Shown one piece after another: positions 48,360-57,682 of a DNA stretch of 64,000 bases (position 1 is the stretch's first letter; each line of letters opens with the position of its first letter). This stretch comes from Motacilla alba alba (lineage: Eukaryota; Chordata; Aves; Passeriformes; Motacillidae): positions 2,679,356 through 2,743,355 of the forward strand of contig NC_052018.1 of assembly GCF_015832195.1 (NCBI RefSeq), written 5' to 3'. The position numbers and the translations under genes are program-made. Below the pieces are notes generated by a model. That model was not told where the DNA came from and searched no databases. It saw nothing but the letters and a program-made list of their open reading frames with translations.

Positions 48360-48525
48360 GGCTCATGTTCTGCCTTCTTGCAAAATTCCTGTGTGACTTT
48401 GAAGAAGTCATTTGGACTTGTCCAAAGTCCAGCCCCTCTCTGGGAGCTCTTGGTCCCAAAAGTTAGTGTAGTGTTACTTGCCTGCCTCACAGGGATCTTG
48501 TGGTTGGAGTATTTAGATACCCCGG
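48360..48525 (+). repeat. Ancient MIR-like SINE
   Basis: TTCCTGTGTGACTTTGAAGA then AGTCATTTGGAC matches the MIR 'agctGTGTGACcTTGggcaAGTCAcTT' core, and about 90 bases later TTGCCTGCCTCACAGGGATC then TTGTGGTTGG matches 'tacCTaCCTCACAGGGttgTTGTGagg'. Spacing agrees with MIR. Confidence 0.65.
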
Positions 48526-48665
48526 GTGGCAGAATGAATGGAGAAGAGTTCTGAGACTCTGCCTGCATTTTAATAAAGGATTGGTCAAATTTTGAAATGG
48601 AATGGAGGAGGCAGAAGACACCACTGTACCCTGTAATCTTGATGGCTGAAAATGATGAGTTATTG

Positions 48666-48805
48666 TAGAATCCCAGAGTGTTTTGGGTTTGGGTTGGAAG
48701 GGACCTTAAAGCTCATCCTGTCCCACCCCTGCCATGGGCAGGGACACTTCCCATTATCTCAGGTTGCTCCAAACTCCTCCAATCTCACCCAGGGATCCAG
48801 GGTCA
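48666..48805 (-). mobile_element. CR1 LINE 3' fragment
   Basis: AGAATCCCAGAGTGTTTTGG, AGGGACCTTAAAGCTCATCC, CCATGGGCAGGGACACTTCC and ATTATCTCAGGTTGCTCCAA, ending in CCAGGGATCCAGGGTCAG with an internal loss. Confidence 0.93.
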
Positions 48806-50029
48806 GTGTGGTGTCTAGGGCACGCCCATGTCTCAGTTTTACTGATGACTTTTAAAATGACTTTTTCTTCACATGGATTACACTGTTTCAGTGTGTTCAT
48901 GAGATGTACTGTAACTAAAGCACGCAAGTCCTGCTTTGAGAGCTGTTGCAGAGCTTATATATCCAAAGTTTAGTCTTTGGCTCCCGAATCCAAGAGCTCC
49001 TCCTTGCTCTTGGCACAGTTTTGGGCTTTGGGCCCTGGTTCAGCACTCAGCTGCCGCTACAGTTTTTCTCTCTGTTTGTTAGTCCTGCTGATCCCTCATT
49101 CTGCCCTTGAATCCAGGCTCAGAGTTTGAATTCCTGCCTTGTTGCTGTAGAATTGCAACAATAGCAGGAAACCCAGATTTTGGAAGTAGGGATGGTTAGG
49201 GTTAGACAGATAAGGTGTCAGTGTGAATCAGTGTGTGTGCCTTGAGTAGAATTCAGAAGTATCTGGCTGCCAGCCCTGTGCTTAGTCAGAGGTCAGTCCC
49301 TTTTGTAAGACTTGGATTATGACAATAATTGCCATTTATATTATATTTTTGCCTTGTAAGATCAATCTCAAGTTCTCTCTCTCTTTCCCAGAGATGTAAA
49401 GCAGAGTAAGTTACTCACCCAAGTGGCAAAACAACTGGGTTTGCTCACTGCCAGCATCCATTAAAATTATTTTATCAGCAGAGAATTTCAGAGAGTAAGT
49501 GGAAGAGCAGCTTGTGTAGAGCAGTGAGTCGGGGTTTGGGGCTCTTTAACCAGCTGAGAAACTCGAAGCCTCCTGAAGAAACGATGTGTTGATATTCTGC
49601 TCTCAGCTTGCCTCCTCTAATTTGTGTAGCGGTGAGTATTTGATTACGCCGGATTTATTTTCAGAAGTTTCAGGCTGCTCTTATTAATTGTCCCCATTTT
49701 GATCGAAGGCGTGTGGCAGAGCTCTGCATTCCGGAGCCGCTGTTTTGCATCCCTAAACAGAGCTGGTGACGCTGGGGCTCCTGGGCTCAGCTCGGGGCCT
49801 GATTTCCCTCCTTGCTGCAGCGCGAGGCTCTCGTTTCCCTGGGATGAGAGCAGTCATTACAAGAATTACATTTTGTTTGTGAATCAGGATGAATGGGGAG
49901 TAGAGGCCTTTTTTTTTTTTTTTTTGAAAATCAGAACCCAGAGATGCAACTGCAGGAGATAATTATGCAAACGTATGGATGAGGATGGCTCTGTGTTCGT
50001 TGACATGATGAGCACTTCAGGCCTGAGGT
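48806..50029. other. Non-coding, small CpG cluster at 49690-49850
   Basis: No gene or mobile element recognised. About nine CpGs fall within 160 bases at 49690-49850, denser than neighbouring sequence. Confidence 0.45.
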
Positions 50030-50060
50030 TTTTTTCTTTTTTTTCTCTCTCTCTCTCTTT
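50030..50060. repeat. Pyrimidine tract with (CT)n microsatellite
   Basis: A T-rich run leading into CTCTCTCTCTCTCT at about 50045-50058. Confidence 0.9.
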
Positions 50061-50248
50061 TGAAAACTGGTACAACTCCTCTGAAAATACTGGAGTTGCA
50101 ACTGATGAGCATAAGTGATGAGTCAGATCCTTAATCCTCTGTTACGCCTCAGAATTCACAGCATCAGCTCCTGGTTTTGAAGGCAGCTTTGCTTAATATG
50201 GTGCAAAGTTTTAGGTGGTTCTGAAATATTTATATTGCTATGAATCAT

Positions 50249-50437
50249 TGAGTCACACAATGATTTGTATTGCAAGGAACCTTAAAGATCATCTCATTCC
50301 AATGGCAGGGATGCCATTCACTGCCCCAGGTTGCTCCAAGCCCTGTCCAACCTGGCCTTGGACACTTCCAGGGATGCAGGGACAGCCACAGCTTCTGTGG
50401 GCACCTGTGCCAGGGCCTCCCCACCCTCCAAATTGAA
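50249..50437 (-). mobile_element. CR1 LINE 3' fragment
   Basis: AGGAACCTTAAAGATCATCT, CCCCAGGTTGCTCCAAGCCC, CTGGCCTTGGACACTTCCAG, CACAGCTTCTGTGGGCACCT and GCCAGGGCCTCCCCACCCTC. Confidence 0.94.
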
Positions 50438-50544
50438 GGAGATTCATTTGCTCAGTAAGAACAGAAAAGGCCAAACCTTGAATTTCAGAAGACTGAATAC
50501 TGTTATGCCCTAAATGCCCCAATTCTCTTCCAGCAGTGTCTTAG

Positions 50545-50626
50545 AGCTGCCCTGGAAGGATTTGCCTCTGGGCTTGATCCTTGTGTGTCCCTTCCAACTC
50601 AGACCATTCTGGGATTCTGGGATTTT
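50545..50626 (+). mobile_element. CR1 3'-end fragment of another subfamily
   Basis: GGGCTTGATCCTTGTGTGTC, CCTTCCAACTCAGACCATTC and TGGGATTCTGGGATT match the 'ttgatccttgtgggtcccttccaactc' CR1 ending. Confidence 0.8.
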
Positions 50627-50754
50627 TTTTGGTGATACATGTCAGTGCTGTTGGTGGAACAGCTGTAGCTCAATGAAAGCCCTTTGTTTGAGTGTCCTCT
50701 AAGAACCAGCTGCATCCTTTGGGATGGGGTGAAGGGTTGGATGGGGACCTGATC

Positions 50755-50835
50755 AACCTCATCTCTCAGTGCCATCCCTGCCCATGGCAGATGAGCTTTA
50801 AGGTCCCTTCCAAGCAACACCAGCCCGGACTTCTG
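50755..50835 (+). mobile_element. CR1 3'-end fragment
   Basis: GTGCCATCCCTGCCCATGGC, GATGAGCTTTAAGGTCCCTT and CCAAGCAACACC are the last segment of a forward CR1. Its right part is included in a 113-bp tandem duplication. Confidence 0.85.
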
Positions 50836-51011
50836 TGTAGAAAAGGAAGGACTGAATAAAACTGTGCTTGGTCCTTGGATCTCATAAATTTGTGTGGAGG
50901 CAGATGAACTTTAAGGTCCCTTCCAACCAACACCAGCCTGGAATTCTGTGTAGAAAAGGAAGGGCTGAATAAAACTGTGCTTTGTCCTTGGATCTCACAG
51001 ATTTGTGTGGA
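50786..51011. repeat. 113-bp tandem duplication (two copies)
   Basis: Copy 1 is 50786-50898, copy 2 is 50899-51011. Both run from GGCAGATGA through CTTTAAGGTCCCTTCCAA, TCTGTGTAGAAAAGGAAGG, CTGAATAAAACTGTGCTT and ATTTGTGTGG. Differences are few (about eight). The duplicated unit joins a CR1 3' end to unique flank. Confidence 0.95.
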
Positions 51012-54000
51012 GAGAGAAACAAGCTTGCATAACCTAAAAGAGGGTTAAAAAATTCAGAGTGGGCAGCTGCAAGTGGAGTTTCTTTGTAGTTGCTGGTTCT
51101 TATAGGAAGCATCTGGAGCAGTACTTCATGTGAATTTGGTGGTTGAATGTCAGACTGGGTGATAAGCAAATTACATTGCTTTGGAAATAGCAATGCCATC
51201 CTTAATGCCTGTTTTTAATATCAGGAGGACATCCACCTCCAGAGCTGCTCAGGCTGCAGTTCTCACCAGTTGTGGATGCACAGACACACAGGAAAAATCT
51301 GGCAGGTTAAGGAGTTCAGCTTCCAACTGTGATGGTAGTTAAAACTTTGGTTTAATTAACGAGTTGTAGAAAGTGTTTTTTTAGCTGTGTACTTTGGAAA
51401 AACCTATTTCAGCTGAAAAGGCACAATTCGTGTTGTGATTTTGTGTTTGCTCTTCCATTTAGATGGTGAGATGGCATTGAGTGACACCAAGGAGGTGCCT
51501 GTGAAGTTGTGAAAAATGCTGGTGCTGTAATAAATGAGATGACAAATCCTGGATGTCCCTGTGAGCAGGACAGTGCAGTGCAGGGGTGTCCTACCCTGTG
51601 GTGTGTGTGTCAGAGAAGGGTAAATGTTGGCATCTCTCCCCATCCTGCTCTCCTCAGTTGATGGGACTTGATCAGAATCATTCTTAAACCAATTACCAGA
51701 CTTCGGATCCTGTTCTGAACACTTTGGCTCTTGCCCACATCCATATTATGCACATTATATCAAATATAGGCCTTACAGCAGAAAGCACAACTGGTTTTGT
51801 AAGTCTTGAGCTTTGCTTATTAGATAAAGCTGTGAATTTTAATGGGAATTGGAGAAGGACCTCTGCAGAAGAGCATCTCCTCAGTGATGCTGGAGTGCTT
51901 CCTACTCATCTACAGTGAGTAGAAGAGTGGAAAAAATGATTTCTTGTGATCATTAAAGAGTCCAGAGCCATTTTCTCAAGTGTTAGAGGTGTTAAGGCTG
52001 CTGTCTGGCCTTATTCCCAAACGGGTAATTGAATTGCTTTGAACTTCTGCGAGTTCAATTGGACATGGACTTAGCTCGTAGCTGTTTTTATGGGATTATT
52101 CTACTGTGCTCCATCACCTAGAAAGTTAAGTGTCGGGTAAATGATTCTTGTATCAGCGTGGGCTTGGGCTGTGAGAGTAGGTGAGAAACCCTTGATGTGT
52201 TTTTCCTTACTTTTCTCTATATAGTGCAGGAAAAGAGGGGGAGAGAGCACTCTGGCCACACATTCCCACTGGAGATCAGAGCAGTCAGAGTGGGGAGGGA
52301 ACCCCACATCCAAAGGGTGAAATTAATTTTTAAAAAAGAGGTTAAATAAACATTGATGGAATGAGAAGGACAGGCAGTGCTGGTGAGAGCAGCCCCCGAA
52401 CAGCCTCCACACCACAAAGTCCCCTCAGAAAGGGAGGAGTGGTGCTGCATTGGGCTGGTTGGGACCTGCTGGATATTTTATATCTGTGGATTTGGCTGGC
52501 AAATAAATTTCTTTTGGATTTACCTCCTTAGAGTTCTCCCTTCAGTCTGATATTCAGGTACCTCAGGTTGCTTTTGGATGAACTGTGAAAGATGAGCATG
52601 AAGTTTTGATGCTTTAGAAAGGTGTAGTTGGACCATCTTTTTGGGGATGATTGCCAGCTTAGTGTAAGGAATGTAAATAAGTTTGATATTTTAGCCTACT
52701 TACATTTTTTTCTGCCAGAACTTAAAGAAACTTTGTCTTAAAGGGCAAGATTCAGTTGTTTAAAATTAGTCACTTTTAGTTTTGAGCTTAATTAGAAATT
52801 TGCAGAGGTTTTGCTTCCAAAATTTCAGGGAGAAGAATGCACAGCTGTTCTTCCTTGGTTATCTCTCTTTTTTTGGGTGTCTCCACAAGGAAATTCGACA
52901 GCCCATTGTCAGTGGTGAGAGTATTGATAGCAGATGAAGCATGAGATGTAAAGGATATTTTGCTACGCAGGCAGCAAAGTTTGCCTACGACAAAGTCAGT
53001 CCACAGTCCTGTTCTCAGGAAAAGTATTTTCCATCTTGATTTTCTCCTATACCCCCCAATTATTCTGCTTGTCTCTATCTTATTTTATTCCTTGCTACTT
53101 TTGCAGTTGATTGTATTTCACAAGGAAAAAGAGGGGGAAATAAATAGAATTACAGGTAGCCAGAGGAGTGCAGGAGGATAAGAGGCTCTTACTGCAGTGT
53201 GGGGGGGATGAAGTGGTGGAGAATATTCACTCATTAATGAGGTGAATGAAATTAGGGTGATTCTAAAACGGTTGATTTAATTAACTGCTTTGTAAATTGA
53301 TCTTTAAACAGGATAAGTTTATTAAAATATTTTAAAAAGGGATAATAACCAAAGCCCTGCTCGAGTAACAGTTCAAAATAATGCTTGCTGTAGTTATTCA
53401 TTAAAAAGTTGTGGATAGTTGGCAGTGTTGGAACATGTTCAATAATACCACATTTTGCAATATTTGTTTTGGGGTTTTAATGGAAAATTCCAAGTTTCTG
53501 CAGCTGTTTTCAATCATATAAGTCCCTCAGGAGCATTATTTCTAGATCTCATGGCTGCGTAGAAAAGCACGTGAAGATGGGAACAGGAGTTCCAGATCAA
53601 GAAGACCAATGAGATGTGTCAGTGCAATATTTGCTGAGTTTGCAAATATAAACAAGGCACTTTGGGCATTTCTGTGTGATATTAGTGAGACCAGCAAGGA
53701 GATATTCTAATTTTGGTGTTCTTACCTCTTAAAAATTTCCCAGAAGTTGCCTTAAAAGTTTTGGAGGGCTGGAATAATTCTTTGCATGGACAAACAAGCA
53801 GAAAATTTATTTTAGTTTGTTTTGGTTTCTTTTTTTTCAAGTTGTCCACATTTTTCCAGTGGTTGTGTTAAACACAGTATCATGGAGTTAATTTGACATT
53901 GAGTTTGCTGCTCTTACGTTCGTTTCTGCAAGGCTTTAAAGTCCATTGATGAACAGGACTCCAGAATACAAGTTGGGAATCATTGAATATCTTATTCCTG

Positions 54001-54330
54001 GGGCAGAGGGTGGCCTTGCCCAGCAGCCTTTGCATCCCTGTGAATTGCAATTCCTGCACAAGCTCAGCTGTGTCAAAGAGGGACAAATTGAGGCCGGAGC
54101 TCTTCCCTCGTACAGCCATGAGCAACAAGGGGTCAACCCCTGCCCCTGCATCTGAGAACTCTGCACTTCATTAGCTGGAATTCACTAAGGGACACTTAGG
54201 ATTCACCAAATCATTGTGTGTAATTCACTAAAGGAGATTAATTTGGCCTGGGCACCCAGATCCAGGAGCTGAGCCCTGGCACTTTAGACAAATTAGGAAT
54301 GACACCCAAATTTTAGAGAGAATCGCTGGC
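51012..54330. other. Non-coding, nothing firmly recognised
   Basis: No gene or CR1. An AATAAA within GGCAAATAAATTTC at about 52498-52511, following a GGGACCTGCTGGATATTTTA block, is weakly reminiscent of an LTR 3' region, but no matching second LTR or coding remnant is seen. Confidence 0.4.
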
Positions 54331-54334
54331 CATG

Positions 54335-54542
54335 GCCACCAACTGCTGCTGCAGGAGGTGGTGAGGCCCTGGCACAGATTGCCCAGAGAAACTGTGGCTG
54401 CTCCATCCCTGGAAGTGTCCGAGGCCAGGCTGGACAGGGCTTGGAGCAACCTGGGATAGTGGAAGGTGCCCATGGCAGGGGGTGGAACTAAATGATTTTG
54501 CAGCCCCTTTCAATTACCTTCTGTAATTCCATGATTCTGTGT
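54335..54542 (+). mobile_element. CR1 LINE 3' fragment
   Basis: GGTGAGGCCCTGGCACAGAT, TGCCCAGAGAAACTGTGGCT, CCATCCCTGGAAGTGTCCGA, TGGAGCAACCTGGGATAGTG and a decayed tail TAATTCCATGATTCTGTG. Confidence 0.95.
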
Positions 54543-55574
54543 TGCTTGACATTCTTGAAGCCATCTGGAAAGTCTTGGTTTTGTCAGATGGGAGTTTTTT
54601 AGTTCACAGGGCTACAAGGACAAAAATTCTGGGTTTCTGTGTCTGTGATAAATGGACAATTAAATAATTTAAAGTATGTTTTAGTATTAAATGTTGAAGA
54701 GTCTGTAAAGTAGGAATTTTGAGTGGAGGTAATTCTGGTTGGAGGCTCTGGCTCGTTAAATTCTCCAGTTCAAACACAGAACTTGAGCACAAGAAACTTG
54801 GTATTGACAGAGAAATGATCTGGGAAATGGTGACATTAGAAACACCAGTAAGAAATGCCCAGACCAGGTGCTGCCCTGAGGAAGGATGAGCTGGCATATC
54901 CAATGAAAACCACCTCAAGGCCAGATGTTTGAAGAGATTTTCTGCTTGAAAATGATGCTGCTCAGAGCTGGCTGTGATGAGTCAGTAAGTCCTTGTGACA
55001 CTTCTCCCAAAGCTGGGAGGGGAGGATGGAGCAGCCCTGCCTCCCCCAGAGGCCAAACCTAGAACACAACGTCTGGTTCCAAATACTCCCCGCCAAGCTC
55101 CGAAGGTCTCAGGCTGGGATGCCACTTCCAAATTGTGGTTGTTACAATTCCAGTCAGTTGCAGGTCGACTGCTGCATTGCCTGCCGTGCCCTCCTGTGGT
55201 TCAACAGTCTGGGTGCTTGTCTTGGAAAATTTTAAATGGCCTGGACGTTTCCAGTAATCAGTTTTCCGGAGGACAGCACATTCCCGTTGGGCTGAAGCAC
55301 TGATGTGGATGTAGAACGTCTGTCTTCTCACACAGGCATTTTCTTGGATGGGAGTCATCCCCTTGCATTGTCCTCCTGCTTCCTTCTCCCACAGAACAAT
55401 GTAAGGAGCTCAGTAGTTGCTGGATGAGGCAAAGGTGGGATTTTCTTCTCATTTCTGTATTTCCCAGGCTGCAAGTGCCATTTTTGTGGATTTGTGCATC
55501 CTGGCTTTGTTTTTACTTCAGCTCTACTTCAGCTCTACTCCAACAAGCCAGTTCTCAGTGTTCTGCAGCCCCAA
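54543..55574. other. Non-coding, nothing firmly recognised
   Basis: No classified repeat. - strand frames at 55059-55358 and 55258-55452 are uninterrupted but overlap one another, and no family is recognised; see the neighbouring frame. Confidence 0.4.
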
Positions 55575-55958
55575 CTATGGATCTCGAGTCATTCCATGAC
55601 TCCTGTTAGGAACTTCTCTATCCCAGGGCAGAAATGGACGTGAGGAGTCATCCTCAAAATTCTGGGGAGGAATAGGCAGCCCTATCCCTGGAAGGTCTTT
55701 CAGCCTGACAGCCATCATCCCTCTCCTGGCTTTCACAGGGTCCTTGGAATTCTTCCTTGACTTTCCCTCAGCTGTGATTTGCTCTGGCTCGCAGGGATTG
55801 TACATCAGCTCTGTCACGTCTCCTGGAGTTTGAGTGATCTCTTCACCCTGCTCTCCTGCAGGAATGGTAATAAACCCTTGACTCACGAGAAGATTCCCGA
55901 GAAGGATGGAAAATACCATATTCTGCTTGCCAAGTTCTGCCTGCCCTCCATCTGCCAT
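55575..55958 (-). other. Unrecognised 127-codon open frame with leader-like N-terminus
   Basis: I do not recognise this frame. It runs from an ATG at 55958 to a stop at 55575. Near the start is a hydrophobic stretch MVFSILLGNLLVSQG (residues 14-28), like a signal peptide or short membrane anchor, followed by an acidic/Thr segment (GEEITQTPGDVTEL), one Cys (residue about 56) and a basic Lys/Arg patch. It lies outside all CR1 copies. Possibilities: a remnant of an endogenous retroviral envelope or other insert, a small lineage-specific gene, or chance. No promoter, splice or poly(A) context supports expression, and chance is a real possibility. Confidence 0.25.
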
Positions 55959-56925
55959 CCCTTCTTCTCAAGATCTAGAGTTCTGAAGGAGGAGATCTTG
56001 TTGTTTGTGTGACATTTGGATCTGTAGCCAGGAGACTTGGGAATGAAGCGCGATTAAGGGAGCATACTGTGATTTTTTTCAGTTCCATTTCTGGGCTTTG
56101 CAGTAAATAATGTTCATTGTTGTGGCACCTTGGGAAGTTTAGGAGTTAAAAATTATTTTGCTGAGCCACCAGGATGGTTGAGTTACCTGAGAAGCCAGTC
56201 TTTGGAGGAGAAAAAGCTGAAGACTTATTTCTTTAAATGAAAGCTCAGGAGTAATTGGATGTGCTGCACTTCCTTGTCAGGGCAGGCAATCTGTGACAAC
56301 ATTCCAGGTTCAAAAGTTCCTAACTTCAGAAATCCAACTTCAGTCAAATCAACTCGGGTCCTACAGGCCACTAGAATTTCCACTGGGTGTGTTTTTATCT
56401 TCTTTTTTTTTTCAAGGTAGCAACAAAAGTTAGGGCAACTCAAACTCTTTGTAGTTAAGATTTGAAAGAGTAGAGATTCATAAATCTCATGTCATAACTG
56501 GTGAAAACTTGTCCAGAAAAACTCAGATCTGTGGCCACCACAGAAATCTGAGATTCCTGTCTGATGGGTACTTAACACTGGGCAAAATTTTGTCTGGGAT
56601 CAAGTTGCAGCCATAATTACTGAGCAACCACAGTCTCTGTAGCAGTGGTTTATCAAAAACAAAAGGGCACCAACTGCAGGGTTGGTGCAGGTGTGGGGAA
56701 TGTCAGGAGAGGTCTGAAATGCTGTTGGAGTACTTCAAGGAAAATGAACCCTTCTGCTGTGCAGTGAGATTGGTATTCATGGCAGGTGTTCGGCTGGTTG
56801 GAAGTGAATTTTGGAGCTGCTGTGTGTGTGTGTCTTAAAGTTTTGCACCAGAATCTGTAAAGTACCTTCCATGTGCCACGTAGAACTGTTGAACTGAAGT
56901 TTTTTGTGTTTTGCCTCATTTCCAG
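55959..56925. other. HMBOX1: End of intron 1 upstream of the HMBOX1 exon
   Basis: Non-coding apart from the 3' splice signals. Contains a TGTGTGTGTGTG run near 56821-56832. The last 25 bases are pyrimidine-rich (TTTTTTGTGTTTTGCCTCAT then TTCCAG), forming the acceptor. Confidence 0.75.
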
Positions 56926-56938
56926 CCTGCTGGAAACC
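56926..56938 (+). other. HMBOX1: Exon segment upstream of the Met codon (5' UTR or N-terminal extension)
   Basis: Thirteen bases between the splice acceptor (CAG ending at 56925) and the ATG. They read C|CTG CTG GAA ACC in the HMBOX1 frame, i.e. L-L-E-T. These residues match the mammalian N-terminus just before the internal Met, which suggests coding use when spliced to an upstream exon supplying the first two bases of a codon. No such upstream coding exon was recognised in this window. Confidence 0.75.
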
Positions 56939-57405
56939 ATGTCTCACTACACGGACGAGCCAAGATTCACCATAGAGCAGATCGACCTCCTGCAGCGCCT
57001 GAGACGCACGGGAATGACCAGGCATGAGATCCTGCACGCCCTGGAAACCTTGGACCGTCTGGACCAAGAGCATAGCGACAAATTCGGGAGAAGGTCTGGC
57101 TACGGAGGCGGCTCCTACGGCAACAGCACCAACAACGTCCCGGCGTCTTCCTCGACGGCCACGGCTTCCACGCAGACGCAGCACTCCGGGATGTCCCCGT
57201 CCCCGAGCAACAGTTACGACACCTCCCCACAGCCTTGCACTACGAATCAGAATGGGAGGGAGAGTAACGAGAGGTTGTCTGCCTTCAACGGGAAGATGTC
57301 GCCCACCCGGTACCCCCTGGCCAACAGCCTGGCCCAGAGGTCCTACAGCTTCGAGGCTTCCGAGGAGGACTTGGACATCGACGACAAAGTGGAGGAGCTG
57401 ATGAG
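56939..57405 (+). CDS. HMBOX1: HMBOX1 coding exon with N-terminal HNF1-like domain (partial gene)
   Basis: Encodes the N-terminal 155 codons plus two bases of HMBOX1/HOT1, a nuclear homeodomain protein known to bind double-stranded telomere repeats and to act as a transcription regulator. Seen directly: the frame opens MSHYTDEPRFTIEQIDLL and continues through RRTGMTRHEILHALETLDRL, the short helical HNF1-type N-terminal (HNF-p1) domain at residues 5-37. A Ser/Thr/Asn/Gln-rich linker follows (about 45-115), then an acidic stretch SYSFEASEEDLDIDDKVEEL (about 133-152). The ATG has A at -3 (ACCATG). A polypyrimidine tract and CAG end at 56925, so the exon starts at 56926; the donor is ATGAG|GTGAGT at 57405/57406. 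Codons for L-L-E-T lie in frame between acceptor and ATG; mammalian isoforms known to me extend upstream through these residues into a previous exon, so this ATG may be internal in some transcripts. Identity is near certain; the true start is not. Confidence 0.97.
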
Positions 57406-57489
57406 GTGAGTGGAGGTCTCTGTAAAAGGTATGGAGGTGAGAAATGCCTCAGCAGGAGTGGGTGCGTTGGAGGATTGCTCAAATAGGGT

Positions 57490-57682
57490 TTGTACGGTGG
57501 TAAAATGCTGGCACAGGTTGTCCAGGGAGGTAGCGGACCTCCCATGCCAGGAAACATTCAAGGTCAGGGGGGACAGGGCTCTGAGCAACCTGATCTAGTT
57601 GAAAATACCCCTGCTTACCACACTAGGTTTGGACTAAATGACCTGAAATGTCTCTTCAAACCCACACGGTTCCATTAGGATT
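57490..57682 (+). mobile_element. CR1 LINE 3' fragment in HMBOX1 intron 2
   Basis: GCTGGCACAGGTTGTCCAGG, CCAGGAAACATTCAAGGTCA, GGGCTCTGAGCAACCTGATC, TAGTTGAAAATACCCCTGCT and GGACTAAATGACCTGAAATG are forward CR1 landmarks of the 'CTGAGCAACCTGATCTAGTTG' subfamily. It sits about 85 bases after the exon donor. Confidence 0.93.

Noticed and set aside
49370..49470. GTAAGTTACTCACCCAAGTGGC resembling reverse MIR
   Set aside because: Partial single-block similarity, too weak to call.
52370..52560. Possible LTR 3' region with AATAAA
   Set aside because: No paired LTR, primer-binding site or coding remnant found; AATAAA is common by chance.
53850..53866. F-P-V-V reading that could recall the upstream HMBOX1 N-terminal exon
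   Set aside because: No in-frame Met or preceding family residues, and the splice phase does not fit the L-L-E-T exon.
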